A stretch of DNA of 64,000 nucleotides from Eucommia ulmoides. Lineage: Eukaryota > Streptophyta > Magnoliopsida > Garryales > Eucommiaceae. The position numbers were made by a program, and so were the translations under genes. Numbering within the stretch: the stretch's first letter is position 1; the number at the start of each line of letters is the position of its first letter. The DNA is taken from NCBI GenBank assembly GCA_016647705.1, contig CM028335.1, positions 9,872,905 to 9,936,904 on the forward strand, in the 5' to 3' direction. Below are positions 46,594 to 57,590 of the stretch, in pieces. Under the pieces are notes generated by a model. The model saw only the letters and a program-made list of their open reading frames with translations, did no database searches and had not been told where the DNA came from.

Positions 46594-46850
46594 ATTTGAT
46601 ATTATGTCAATCTACGAACGAACATCACCATGATAATATATCATTTCAAAACCAATAGTTTAAAAATAATATAAAATAAAGCAAATAACTAAGTGAATTA
46701 AAGGGTAAAATCATACCACATTATTACCATTTATTTTTTTCTCTACAATTTGAAGTAGAGTTTTCTTGTGACTTAAAAACTCCATCATCATTTATCTTTT
46801 GTCTTTCCATATTCAAACGTGGTCTTTAGTTGGAGAAAAAATTAAACAAA

Positions 46851-47160
46851 AATATTATTAATGACTTTTTTTAGCAAGAAAAATACAAACCTAAAAAATC
46901 ATAACACCTTATTTTATGAATTTTATAACGTAAATTCGATAATTACCATCAATTTACAATTAATTCAGAAATATCTAGGTATATAAAATTAACGAAAGAT
47001 TGAGAAAACACTAAAGAAAGATATTCCAAAGCATATCGAAAAATTAATTTGACAATACATTAAAATGGTCAAAAATTCAAATGACAACATGATAAAAAAA
47101 AAAAAAAACAACAGAAAATATTTAAGGCTATAATATCTTCAACAGCCAAATGGAGCACAC
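46851..47160. other. AT-rich DNA between Helitron N-terminus and captured fragment
   Basis: No coding potential. Holds a poly-A run at about 47093-47107. It may include the 5' part of the Helitron. Confidence 0.4.
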
Positions 47161-47239
47161 TTCACATCATTAACCTATTAAAAAAACAAAGTACATTAAT
47201 TCTATAAAAAAAATTATAAATAAATAAATAAATATATAT

Positions 47240-47880
47240 ATATATATAGGTACATTCATTCTTCTCGTTGCAAAGTTGTAACTGAGCTTCCACTTCTTCC
47301 AACGTCTTTAAGCACATCAAGTCATTTTTTAATCCCTCTAACATCGATCCTAAGTCTTTCAAGTTTGGAAAATCTTTTTTTATCTCTTTATAAATTCTAG
47401 TTTTGGGCCAATTAGATGATAGTGTATTCACCATTGCATACACCAACACCGTACTATTGGGTTCAAACCTTTGACGAATTAACTCCTTGTATAATTTATT
47501 TATTTTTTACAAATGTGATCCCCAACACTCATTTTTTTACCCATTTTTCCTTTTCCGAATTGAATCCACAATGGATGTACATCATACTCAGCCTCTTCTA
47601 AAAGAAGTATATACTCTGCTGCAATAATGGGCCAATGATTCTCTAATATCGTTTGTTTTGCAACAACTTGATGGCAATCCATCCATAATTTGTTGAATTA
47701 GTTGTTTCTTATTAATTTTATATCTATGATGCTGCAATCGTCTTGCACTAAATTTTTTATCAATTCCATATTCTCTTACGGGTCCTCTTTGTCTAAAAGG
47801 CTTATCATAAAATAATTTTATTTCAGAAAGTAATCCTAATTGAAGACTTGTTCTTAATATAATAGGTGGTCGTATCAGTT
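47240..47880 (-). pseudogene. Captured plant gene fragment, family not recognised
   Basis: Minus-strand coding-like sequence of about 200 codons. It reads GLLSEIKLFYDKPFRQRGPV, EYGIDKKFSARRLQHHRYKI, then (after a frame change near 47690) CHQVVAKQTILENHWPIIAA, ILLLEEAEYDVHPLWIQFGK, MSVGDHICKK, and (after one stop near 47497) NKLYKELIRQRFEP, YAMVNTLSSNWPKTRIYKEI, LKDLGSMLEGLKNDLMCLKT. It is lysine-rich, mostly helical and has no membrane segment. It ends in a (TA)n tract near 47230. The composition is that of a host nuclear protein and not of a transposon protein. It lies just upstream of the Helitron N-terminal region on the same strand, where Helitrons commonly carry captured exons. It has two disruptions and is not functional as it stands. 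Confidence 0.55.
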
Positions 47881-48295
47881 TGTCTGAGAGTTGATACAAA
47901 CAACAAATCAATAAAAGCATATTTAAAAAATATAAAACAATTATAAATAATATAAAAATATAAATTTGTGCCAAAATCATTTTTTTTTTGGGGGGGGGGG
48001 AGGGGGGGTTTATCATGATTACAGTCATATGGTATCTTGATTAGTAAAAGCACACACCATATATCCGTGTCATTTCTAGCATTGATCACGGCTAATGGTT
48101 CTTCAATTCCTTATAACTAGTTTTTTACTTAAATGACTAAATTGAAAATAGTTCTTCAGGTTTAGTAAAAGTAAAGTAGCCGATTGTTTCTTTAGTATTT
48201 TTGTTCCAAATTTTTCATGATCATGATCAACTTTTGCTCCCTTAAACTATAATATGGTCAGTTTTTCTATTCCCAGTTTTTCTGTAATATAGATT
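47881..48295. other. AT-rich DNA with a G-tract, no gene seen
   Basis: Includes a T10-G10-A-G7 tract at about 47981-48008, which could form a G-quadruplex. No gene was recognised. Confidence 0.5.
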
Positions 48296-48451
48296 TCAAC
48301 AAATTGGAATGTACAGAAAAATTGGAACAAAAACAAAAACAAAAACAAAAATTCCTTCTATTGGAGTGGGAATAAAATTAGGATGTAAGGAAAAATCGGA
48401 ACAGAAATAGAAATTTAGAAACAGAAAATTGGGAACAGAAATAGAAATTTA
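48296..48451. repeat. GAACAGAAA tandem repeats, left of MITE
   Basis: Degenerate 33-41-bp units of the form GGAACAGAAATAGAAATTTA followed by GAAACAGAAAATTG. They continue at 49126-49185 on the other side of the MITE. Confidence 0.75.
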
Positions 48452-48917
48452 GGCCCCGTTTGGTAACCATTTCCATTCCAGAAATTCCCATTCCATTCCC
48501 AGATTTTTGGGAATTCTGTTTGGGAATAGCGTTTGGTAATTTTTGTTTCCGTTTTCATTTCATTCCCATTTGAGAATTGTGCCCACTTTTTTCTTAAGAA
48601 ATGAGAAACAAAAAAAAAGTTGTTTCTCATTATTCTCATTCCATTCCCAAAACACATGGTCACTATTCATCTACCGGCCGCCGCTGCCGACCACCGGCCG
48701 CCTCCGCCGCCGCCGCCGACCACCGTCTCCGGCGACCGTCGCCGGTCACCGTCCGCCGCCGCCCCCGACCATCTCCAGCGACCGTCGCCGGTCACCGTCC
48801 GGCCGAAAATTTTTCGGCCACTTCTGGCCGTCGCCGGCGACGGCGCCATTGCCTTCCTGCCGGCGTCGCAGGCGCCACCGCCGTCCGGTCATCGCCGGCG
48901 GACCAAAACAAAAAAAA

Positions 48918-48956
<39 letters not shown>

Positions 48957-49125
48957 TTTTAGGATAAAATCATTACCAAACACAATTCCCTTCCCAAAAC
49001 AAAAAAAAAATTATCGTTACCAAACGCGATTCTACTCCCAAAAAGAAAATAAAATTCCCATCTCATCTCATCCCATTCTCATCCCACTTCTGGAATGGAA
49101 AGAGAAACGGTTACCAAACGCCACC
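48452..49125. mobile_element. PIF/Harbinger-type MITE with GC-rich core
   Basis: Terminal inverted repeats GGCCCCGTTTGGTAACC (48452) and GGTGGCGTTTGGTAACC (reverse complement, ending 49125), extended inward by CCATTCCAGAA and CCCATTCC blocks. It is flanked by TTA on both sides (48449-48451 and 49126-49128), the target duplication of PIF/Harbinger elements. The 674-bp element encodes no transposase. A 235-bp GC-rich segment (48673-48907) and a long poly-A tract (48909-48954) fill the middle. The neighbouring tandem unit at 48396-48430 preserves the uninterrupted site, which confirms the limits. Confidence 0.85.
48673..48907. repeat. GC-rich CCGGCG core inside the MITE
   Basis: About 235 bp of C/G-dominated sequence with repeated ACCGTC(G)CCGG and CCGCCGCCG motifs, strikingly unlike the A+T-rich surroundings. 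Reading frames through it are open only because of composition. It is CpG-rich and palindromic (for example GGCCGAAAATTTTTCGGCC at about 48800-48818). Confidence 0.85.
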
Positions 49126-49185
49126 TTAGAAACAGAAAAATTGGAACAGAAATAGAAACAGAAAAATGGGATCAGAAACAAAAAT
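49126..49185. repeat. GAACAGAAA tandem repeats, right of MITE
   Basis: Continuation of the array at 48296-48451, interrupted by the MITE. Confidence 0.75.
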
Positions 49186-51100
49186 TCCTTCAATACCTGT
49201 TGATGTGCGACGGCAATGGAGGTCTGGAACTATTCCTAATTAAGAACAAAAACAAACAATTAAAAGATAATTAATTCCCAGACTTCCAAAAAAAATCAAT
49301 GAAAAATGGGAACATAAAATCAGGAACTGAATTGAAGAATTGCTAAATTACTCAATAATAGTAAGCCAAAATAATCTAAATTACTCACTAACATTAAGTT
49401 ACTCACTGACTTAAACTAATTGCACCAATCACCCAATTTTTCAAAACTAAGAATAGGAAACACTATCAAAACATAACAGAACACTATCAAAACAAACTTG
49501 AAGAAGTGGGAGCTGATGTGCTTAGCTGATTAGATTTTTGCTGATCAAGTCCAAAATATGCAAGCAATAGCTTTAATTTGAAAAACAAAAGAAGAAAACA
49601 GAGAAGGAGAAGAATAAGACTTATCAAGCATAACATAAAGAAAAAAAAAAAACTATTCAATTACCTATTCACAATCTGCAAGTTTCTTTGGTTCGAGTCA
49701 ATGAGAGTTTATTTTCAAATCTAAGAACACAAAACACTATCAATTTTGATTCAATAAACTTATACCGATTTTGATAACAGTGTAGTATATTGCCTTAAAA
49801 ATCAAAACACTTTTGATCAACTCATTTAGAACTAGCAATGTTCAAAAATCAAACGTTAGAACAGATCGGTAATTGAACTGATTTAGAACATAAACAGAAA
49901 CAGAAAACTCAGAAACATAAACAAAAATTTTGTCTCTAGCGTGTAAGGCACTACCAAATAAACAAACCATATTGTGTGACTTATAAAAACAACACTATAT
50001 ATTTTAAGGCATGAATGTAATTCATCGATATACAATTTTAAAGTTGTATAGTGAATTTTACACACAATTAACATTAAGCCACGAAACAAAAACAAAAAAT
50101 CAGATAAAATATTTTGGCTTACTGTTATATAGAATTAAGCTCTTACTTCGGCTTATAAGATAAAGTAAACTCAATTTTTAAGGCCTTAATGTTTCTGTTT
50201 CAATTAAATTCAGGCCTTATAAACTCAAGTATATAGAAATTCTGTCTCAGAAACAATATTTTGGCTTATAAGTTAAAATATAGAATTAAGATCTTATTTT
50301 GGCTTATAAGATAAAATAAGATAAAATATTTTAGCTTATTGTTATGTAGAATTAAGGTCTTGTTTTGGCTTATAAGATGAAATAAACTCAAATTTTAAGG
50401 CCTTAATGTTTTTGTTTCAATTAAATCTGGGCCTTATAAACCCAAATATATAGAAATTATGTCTTAGAAACAGAAACAAAATTGATATAGAGTTGTATAT
50501 ATGGATTTCCCTAATGTCAAGATACTACCAAAACAATATTTTGGGAACATACCTAGAGAATTGGGAATTTTTTCAGTTCAAAAAACCAAACCAATCCTCG
50601 CAATGTATTTTTTCTGCTTATTCTGAAAGTGGAATCTGCAAACACTACCAAAACATAAGCAAGACAATGTCAAAACAAAAAAAAAAAAAAAAAGGGTCGG
50701 GTAACAAAACGGAATTATAACGAATATAGGCTGATTTAAGAAATTATAAGGAACAAAAATAATCTAAATTACTCACTAACAGTAAATTACTCACTAACTA
50801 AAACTAATTGCACTAATCGCCCAATTTTTCAAACCTAAGAACACAAATCACTATCAAAACAAAATAAAACAACATCATAACAGACCTGAAGAAGTAGGAA
50901 TCAAAGCGAGAACGTACTTTACTTCAGTAATCAAAAAAAACCTAGGAATCAAAGCGAAATCAGCAGTTAAAAACCCCTAGAAATCAAAGCAAAATTTACG
51001 AAATCCTCAAACGTAAGCCAATAAATAAACTACATATAGAATAATCAAGCTAAGAACTGAGAAACAATAAAGAAAATCGTACCTAGCATTGGAGGCAAAG
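49186..51100. other. Intergenic DNA with local duplications, no gene seen
   Basis: Contains a dispersed direct duplication (49361-49455 and 50752-50850, sharing AATAATCTAAATTACTCACT and CACCAATCACCCAATTTTTC-like blocks) and a tandem duplication at 50105-50480. No coding region stands out. Confidence 0.6.
50105..50480. repeat. Tandem duplication, about 210-220-bp unit
   Basis: Two units share GGCTTATAAGAT(A/G)AA(A/G)TAAACTCAA, TTTTAAGGCCTTAATGTTT and GGGCCTTATAAAC blocks. Palindromic AAGGCCTT and TTATAA-type cores recur within each unit. Confidence 0.75.
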
Positions 51101-51169
51101 CATCGGTTGGAAGAAAAGAGAGAGAAAAATAAGGCAAGGTGAGTTAGAGCAAGATCGGCAATGGAGACT

Positions 51170-51285
51170 TTTTTTAGAGATAATAGAGGCGGTAGAAATC
51201 ACGATTTCCATAGATAGAGAAGAAATCACGATTTCCATAAATAGAGAAGAAATCCCAATTTCCATGTAGAGAAAGAGAGAGTGGA
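51170..51285. repeat. Tandem GAAATCACGATTTCCATAGA units
   Basis: Three adjacent units of about 32 bp (GAAATCACGATTTCCATA then (G/A)ATAGAGAA). Related GATTTCCAT boxes recur to 51410. Each unit contains a near-palindrome GAAATC..GATTTC. Confidence 0.75.
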
Positions 51286-51910
51286 GGGGTCAATGAAGTT
51301 GGGGTTCACAACGTGGAAGGAGAAAGGAATTGGGAAGACTGAGTTCGGCTATTTCCATTGATAGAGAGGATTGGCGATTTCCATATATGGATGTGTCGGC
51401 GATTTCCATGGAAGGAGAGAAGAAAGTCATCGATAGCATGGAAGATGGTCAGCAATGGCATGGAAGGAGAGGCAATGGTCAAAGTCAGACATATAAATGA
51501 AATCCATATAAAAAGGGAAGGGAAATAAAGAAAACTATATTATATAATAAGAGAAAATAAAAAGAAATTAAAGAAAAAAAAAAAATCAACCTTACCTTGC
51601 TTATACACCTATCATATAAAAGGCAAAAATAAAAATAAAAATTAACGGGTCTGCCTTATATAACACAACGATTTATTATATAATATAAATATTTATATAA
51701 CACAACGGTTTAGATTATGCAGTTTATACATTAGTAATCCATTGATTTGATTTTAATATCACTTGTTCTAATATTAACAAAGTCAACTATCACCAGTAAC
51801 GCAAAAACATCAAGGTCATTAATCTGTTATAAACGATGTAATAATGTTGTCAAATTCTTTACTACTCAAATCTCATTTTTACAACATATATATATATATA
51901 TATAAAGAGA

Positions 51911-52640
<730 letters not shown>

Positions 52641-53309
52641 TTTTAAACAAATATGGTGTCGGCAAATTCTTGTATTATTTCTATCCATTGCTCCATATTA
52701 CATAGTTAGAATATTGTTTAAAATCAAATAAAAAAAATTGGAATTTTAATTTTTTAAATTATTTCAAAGTAAATACTTAGATATACTGATTATTATTACA
52801 CATTAATCTTCAGATTTGAAAATCATGTGCAATTTCCCCAATAAATCTAATGTGGTGTAGAATCCTACTGTGATTTTATGAATTTAGTGAAAACTATTAT
52901 ACATAACTATAACAATACTATCAAATTAATTAATTAACAAATAAAGTTAATAAATTATCTTTGCGCTTTCAAATGTTGAAACAAATAAATTTTAAATTAT
53001 TTTTTATTATAGAAAGTGTCAAATATTTTTTCCCTTTAGTCCTTATATCCCACATTGGTTGGGAGAAGAGGTATTGAGGAGGATATCTAGGAGTATGTGA
53101 GATACTTGGGGTGTGCCCCAAGAGGTACTCACATTTTGTGGAGGGGAAAGGAGTTACATCCCTACTGATTTACCACACACGCACTCGCGCGCCACCGTCC
53201 GGCCGGCTGGGCCGTACCGTGCCAAGTCGAGTCGCGCATGTGATGAGGTGGCACTTATTTATTTTTTGGAAAAAAATTATTTAAAATATCCTTTCTTTTT
53301 TTTTTAACA

Positions 53310-53475
53310 GTTTGATTAAAACGTTTTTACAATTAAACGTTTTAAAAAAAAAAATGTTTTTTATTCTTGAACATTTTAATAAAACGTTTTAAAAAAATTA
53401 ATTACTTTTAACTGTTTGAACGTTTAAGAAATAAAAACGTTTATTATTTTTCTTAAACGTTTTTTTTTTTCAGTT
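53310..53475. repeat. AAACGTTT palindrome cluster
   Basis: Six or seven copies of an AAACGTTT(T/A) core within about 165 bp in mixed orientation, inside the probable LTR upstream of its TATA box. An AACGTT core resembles ACGT-type transcription-factor sites. Confidence 0.65.
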
Positions 53476-53541
53476 TCAAGAATAATTCCAAACATTCAGA
53501 TTTTTTTTTCCTATAAATACTGGTTTCTTCCACAGTTGTGA

Positions 53542-53548
53542 AAAAAAA

Positions 53549-53583
<35 letters not shown>

Positions 53584-53585
53584 AT
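53542..53585. repeat. (AAAT)n microsatellite
   Basis: About 10 units of AAAT, just downstream of the TATA box at 53511. Confidence 0.9.
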
Positions 53586-54019
53586 TGGCTTGAGTCTTCT
53601 TCTTGATCTGAAACAGCAGAATACAGTTTCAATGTTCTTCTTCATCTGAAACAGTTTCTGCAGCTTGTTTGTCTATAAAACAGCTTCTTCATTTGAAACA
53701 ATTTTGTTTTTAACTTCAATTTTCGAGCAGTTTATTTTTTTTGTTCAAACAGTGTGTGGGTATTTAGTATTCAGGCCTTCTGTTGTGCAAAGAAGGTTCT
53801 AGACAGAGGTGATTCTGGGCTGTTTTATCCTGAGGACGACAGGGCTGTTACACTGGTTGCACGTTCTTGGGCAGAGCCGCGAAACGTCTTAAAGAGAGCA
53901 ACCTAATCCGCGACTCATCCCAAGAAATTTCGGTAAACTCGTTCATTATTTATTTTCTGCATCAACATCAAATATAGCATGCATTTGGGATTATTATACA
54001 TGATTCTCAAAATATTGGC

Positions 54020-55310
54020 CTTATATATTATATTATATATGAGTCTCATCTAATCCATAGTATTACAAAAGTGATACATACAGTCGGTACATGGCAAAGA
54101 TGTCAAGCAATGTTTATTCTTATATTTCTTCAGAAGAAGAAGTATGTTCTTCTAATCCTCAACCTAATTTGTTTCGTCTTTTTTAACATTTGTATGTTAT
54201 TAATATTTTATTTTTTCATGATGATACTAGTGGAGATTCTCTTAATACTTCCCGTGAAATCTTTACTGCGATTTAAGTGTGTTTGTAAATTCTGGAACTC
54301 ACTAATCAAAAGCAATGCTTTCATTAATCAACACTATAAGGATAATAGAAATAAGGCATGCATGCTCACATATGCTAAGCAACTGATGAAACATGCAATT
54401 GTCCATTACTCTGATCCAACCCTTCCTAACGCCACTTTTAAATAGCCAAAGTACCTACAAATGCCTCGTATTCCGGTATGTATCATCGGTCCCTTAAACG
54501 GATTATTTTGTGTTGAAAATAACTTATTCCACTTGGCATGGTGGAATCCCGCGACCAGAGAGTTTAAGCCCCTCCCTATACCCTCACCTCGTAACGACAT
54601 AGCATCGTACTTGGATCCATCATATCCACACTTTGGTTTTGGATTGGACCCCTTGACTAATTTATACGAGGTTGTTTCTATTCTGTTCTTTTGGGACGAG
54701 AGAGAAATTTACAACACACGCTTTGATGAAGCCTTTGTTTCTGTGTATACGCAGGGTCTTGATTCTTGGAGACTTCAAGTTTCATTTCCCTAGAATGCAT
54801 TCCTTGAATCCATCCATGTCGAATACCTATGCTAAGGGTGTTTATTATTGGTTGATATCGGTCAGCGACCGCAATGGTCTTTATGTATTGGCATTCGATA
54901 TGGGGAATGAGAAGTTCCGAGAGGTACCACCACCAGCTGAAGCCAGTACGATTAAGGGTAATCTTGCCCTTTGCAACGAATCCATCACTCTTTTCCTTTG
55001 GAAATTCTCCGGAATATCTCAGTGGGATATGTAGCAAATGAGAGAAGAGGGGTGTTGGACAAAAATTCATGCAGTTATAGATTGTGCAGAAGCTGATATA
55101 TTTCATGGGTTTTGGAAGGATTATCAGTTTCACCTTACAATTTCTGACAACTTAGTTTTGTATGACTCCTTTTTTGAGAAAATCAGTATTCAGCAGCCGT
55201 GGAAAGATTATTATAACGGATTTACAATACGCAATATATTTAAATACAAAATGAGTCTTGTCCAAACTAATGGAGGAAACTCAGATTGGGAATTCAATAA
55301 TTGGTCTTAG
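54020..55310 (+). pseudogene. F-box / F-box-associated-domain pseudogene, copy 2
   Basis: An F-box starts at about 54218 (MMILVEILLILPVKSLLRFK then CVCKFW), followed by the typical linker (NSLIKSNAFINQHY) and an F-box-associated interaction region with GPLNGLFCVENNLFHLAWWN, PATREFKPLP, FGFGLDPLTNLYEVVSILFF, QGLDSWRLQVSFP, AKGVYYWLI, LYVLAFDMGNEKFREVP and a C-terminal part to 55310. About 360 residues fits F-box/FBA proteins, which are SCF ubiquitin-ligase substrate receptors. It is broken by an in-frame stop at 54443-54445, a frame change near 54790 and a stop near 55032, and the N-terminal part before the F-box is unclear. A shorter start at 54091 lies in another frame. Few disruptions suggest it decayed later than copy 1 at 13995-15345, which shares its upstream region too. 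Substrate unknown. Confidence 0.85.
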
Positions 55311-55779
55311 ATTGTTCAAGAATTTTTTCGTGAAGAACCTATTTTACTTTGATTTTTTGTTTTTATTTCAAAGATGAAATACATTATAACCTCTTTTCAA
55401 TTTTTTATTCGATTTAATTGATAAATAATTGTCTCCCAATATTTCTTTTAGTTTAATTTGATAGAATTTTGTAATTTTTGTTTCAATATAGATACATATT
55501 TCTCTAAATTAATTTGCATTTGGATATTCTTAGCGATCTTACAATATATTTTAGATTCTATATAAAAAATACTTTTTTTTTTTTTATTTTGTTTTAAAAA
55601 TTAATTAACTTTTATTTCATTTCTATTACTAAAAAGTGGGGATTTGTGGTGTATGATTATTAGTGTTCATTTTTGTTAATTTCAACTCTTGCAGCAACTC
55701 TTTTCTACCAAGTGCAAAACTTGCGCTTCAACGCATTATAATTAATGTAGGTAGATGTATGGCACTTGAAATTAGATCA
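55311..55779. other. AT-rich 3' flank of the F-box pseudogene
   Basis: AT-rich DNA with no further gene. It is the expected position of the 3' untranslated region, but no poly-A signal can be assigned with confidence. Confidence 0.45.
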
Positions 55780-55925
55780 TAAGCCCAAAACAAAATCCCT
55801 GAGGTCCCAAAGTTCAACATATCATTTCATTTATTAATTACATGCTTGGGTGCATATATAATGTAGGTCTAGAGATAATATAGTTTTGATGCATGACGTG
55901 ATGCACGTTAAATTAATCACTAACT
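55780..55925 (+). repeat. Dispersed repeat R, copy 3
   Basis: Blocks AAAATCCCTGAGGTCCCAAAGTTCAAC, ATTTCATTTATTAATTACATGC, GTGCATATATAATGTAGG and GATGCATGACGTGATG match R1 in order (each quoted in pieces). It ends about 50 bp before Copia pol sequence in the same orientation. Confidence 0.6.
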
Positions 55926-55974
55926 CTTTTAGGCATATAGGTTTCTACATAATAAAATACCACAAATTACATGC

Positions 55975-56560
55975 TTGGCCTCGAAATCTCATTCGGTTTT
56001 GATGGATATTTTCTTTCTCAGGCCAAATATACCTCGAATATTCTTTCAAAAGCTGGCACCACTAACTCAACCACTACCACTACTCCTCTCTCGAGCCGAA
56101 TATCAGACTCACTCCACTAGATGGTTCACCTCTTCAGGATGTCATTTTATATCGCCAACTAGTTGGAACTTTAGTATACCTCACTGTCACTCATCCAAAT
56201 ATCGCATATACCGTCCATCAAATCAATCAGTTCTTATCCGCTCCTTAGACCACTCATTACTCGGTTATTCTTCGCATTCTTTGGTATGTCAATGGTACCT
56301 TATTTCACAAATTTCATTTCTTCATGCAATCAACTCCCACTTTACAAGCTTATTTTGATGTCGGTCAGGCTAGAGATCCCTCCGACATACGCTCAACTAC
56401 TGGTTATTATTTCTTCTTGGGCAACTCTCTCATTTTCAAGCGCAGTAAGAAACAAATTGTGGTTGCTCACTCCATCACTGAAGCTGAATACGGTGTCATC
56501 GCTGATACAACACAAGAATTACTTTGACTTCACTGATTTCTTACTAACACTGCGAGTGAT
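55975..56560 (+). mobile_element. Copia pol scrap (RT end, RNase H)
   Basis: The end of the RT/linker region (about 55975-56320) and RNase H with STPTLQAYFDV, DPSDIRSTTGYYFFLGNSLI and KKQIVVAHSITEAEY (about 56320-56530). A broken, LTR-less fragment. Bases 56081-56182 recur inverted at 56562-56672. Confidence 0.8.
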
Positions 56561-56672
56561 AGTGAGGTATACCAAACTTCCAACTAGTTGGCAATAAAAA
56601 GTAGCATCCAGAAGAGGCGAACCATCTAGTGGAGTGAGTCTTATATTTGGCTCTAGAGGAGTAGTGCCAATG
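56081..56672. repeat. Inverted repeat formed by two Copia scraps
   Basis: Arms at about 56081-56182 and 56562-56672 share ACTCACTCCACTAGATGGTTC and GCCAACTAGTTGGAA and TAGTATACCTC (inverted), with a loop of about 380 bp made of RNase H sequence. A transcript across it would fold into a hairpin of about 100 bp. Confidence 0.75.
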
Positions 56673-57235
56673 GATGAGTCAACGATGTCAGCCTTAGAAA
56701 GAATATCAGAAGCATATTTGGCCTAAGAAATAAAATATTCATCCAAACAGGATGAAACCTCCAGGCCAAGAAAATAGATGAGTACTCCAAGATTTTTATC
56801 TCGAGTCATCCACTAAGGAACTTTTTGAGTTCAAAGATACGTAAATCACCCCCAGTAATATGTCATCCACATACAATAAAAGAAAGATAATACCATTGTT
56901 AATGTGGCGAAGAAACAAGGTGGAATCATGAGCATTGGATGTAAACCCAAACTCATGAATTGTAGTGCTGAATTTTGCGAACTAGGCATGTGGAAGTTAT
57001 ATATAAGACACGACGAAGATGAAAAACTTTATATCGAGGAGCAACTATGCTAGGAGGCGTATGCATGTAAACTTTTTCAAGAAAATCGCCATTGAGAATT
57101 ACATTTTGACATCCATCTGAAAAAGAGTACATTTTCGAATGATAGATCTCAAGCAAATCTAGTCTAGAGCATGTTGTTGCAATCACCATAATGCTCAATT
57201 TCGTTGTGTCGCCGTCAGCAAACTCGATTCCCTCG
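56562..57235 (-). mobile_element. Copia pol scrap, inverted (RT)
   Basis: On the minus strand RT sequence runs from about 57230, with NVILNGDFLEKVYMHTPP (family NAFLNGDLxExVYMxxPPG), the LRRVLY block and a later region corresponding to the YVDDM area (about 56870). It is broken and has no LTR. It belongs to the same subfamily as 55975-56560, since the two share the 100-bp inverted arm. Confidence 0.78.
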
Positions 57236-57360
57236 CGCCAACACCACTGTCGAAGTCTGATGACTTGATTTTAGATTTTTTATATTTAGTTACTATTTTC
57301 AACTATGTGCTTGTTTATTACTTTCATTTATTTTTTCTGATTTTTTTTTTTTTTTTTTTA

Positions 57361-57590
57361 ATTCTTGGGATCTCAATGACAATTAGTGCAGAGTATTAGT
57401 ATTTATTCACCATGAAATTACATAGATAAAAACAACATAAAAAGTGGCAAAACATCAACTTGACATCATGCATCAAAATCATATGTAGCTAACCCCAGGT
57501 TTATATATTCATGTAGGCATGAAATTTAAGGAATGAAATTGATGGTTTGAATTTGGAGGCCTCTCGGATTTTGCTTTTGTCTTTTGATGA
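57361..57590 (-). repeat. Dispersed repeat R, copy 4 (inverted)
   Basis: The reverse complement matches R1 most completely: GAGAGGCCTCCAAATTCAAAC, CAATTTCATTCCTTAAATT, TATATAAACCTGGGGTTAGC, TTTTGATGCATGATGTCAAG, TTTATGTTGTTTTTATC and GTCATTGAGATCCCA. In its own orientation it precedes the minus-strand Copia scrap. Confidence 0.65.

Larger units (their letters stand above)
43343..46850 (-). mobile_element. Helitron with internally deleted RepHel gene
   Basis: A minus-strand rolling-circle transposon. The 3' end is marked by a hairpin (43351-43368) and, about 7 nt beyond it, a degenerate CAAG in place of CTRR. The coding remnants from 5' to 3' are the variable N-terminal region (46593-46130), the Helitron N-terminal domain (45950-45120), the part around the Rep motif (44993-44646) and the Pif1 helicase C-terminus (44640-43713). 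The 5' terminus was not found, so 46850 is a conservative limit. The element is a deletion derivative and cannot encode a working RepHel protein. Confidence 0.78.
53040..53965 (+). mobile_element. Copia-type LTR, solo or orphan (probable)
   Basis: Starts near TATATCCCACATTGGTTGGG and continues with GTATGTGAGATACTTGGGG, ACACGCACTCGCGCG, a TATA box (CTATAAATAC at 53511), a CTTCTTGATCTGAAACAG leader, and the block GAGCAACCTAATCCGCGACT CATCCC (split here for length) near 53900 that is familiar from plant Copia LTRs. No coding region lies on either side and the exact ends and target duplication were not found, so it is a probable orphan LTR. Confidence 0.5.

Noticed and set aside
48543-49155. Several overlapping Pro/Arg-rich reading frames of 60-184 codons on both strands
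   Set aside because: They run through the GC-rich core and poly-A tract of the MITE. Openness in many frames at once is a composition effect and no domain is recognisable.
54678-55133. Antisense frame of 151 codons
   Set aside because: It is the shadow of the F-box pseudogene on the other strand.
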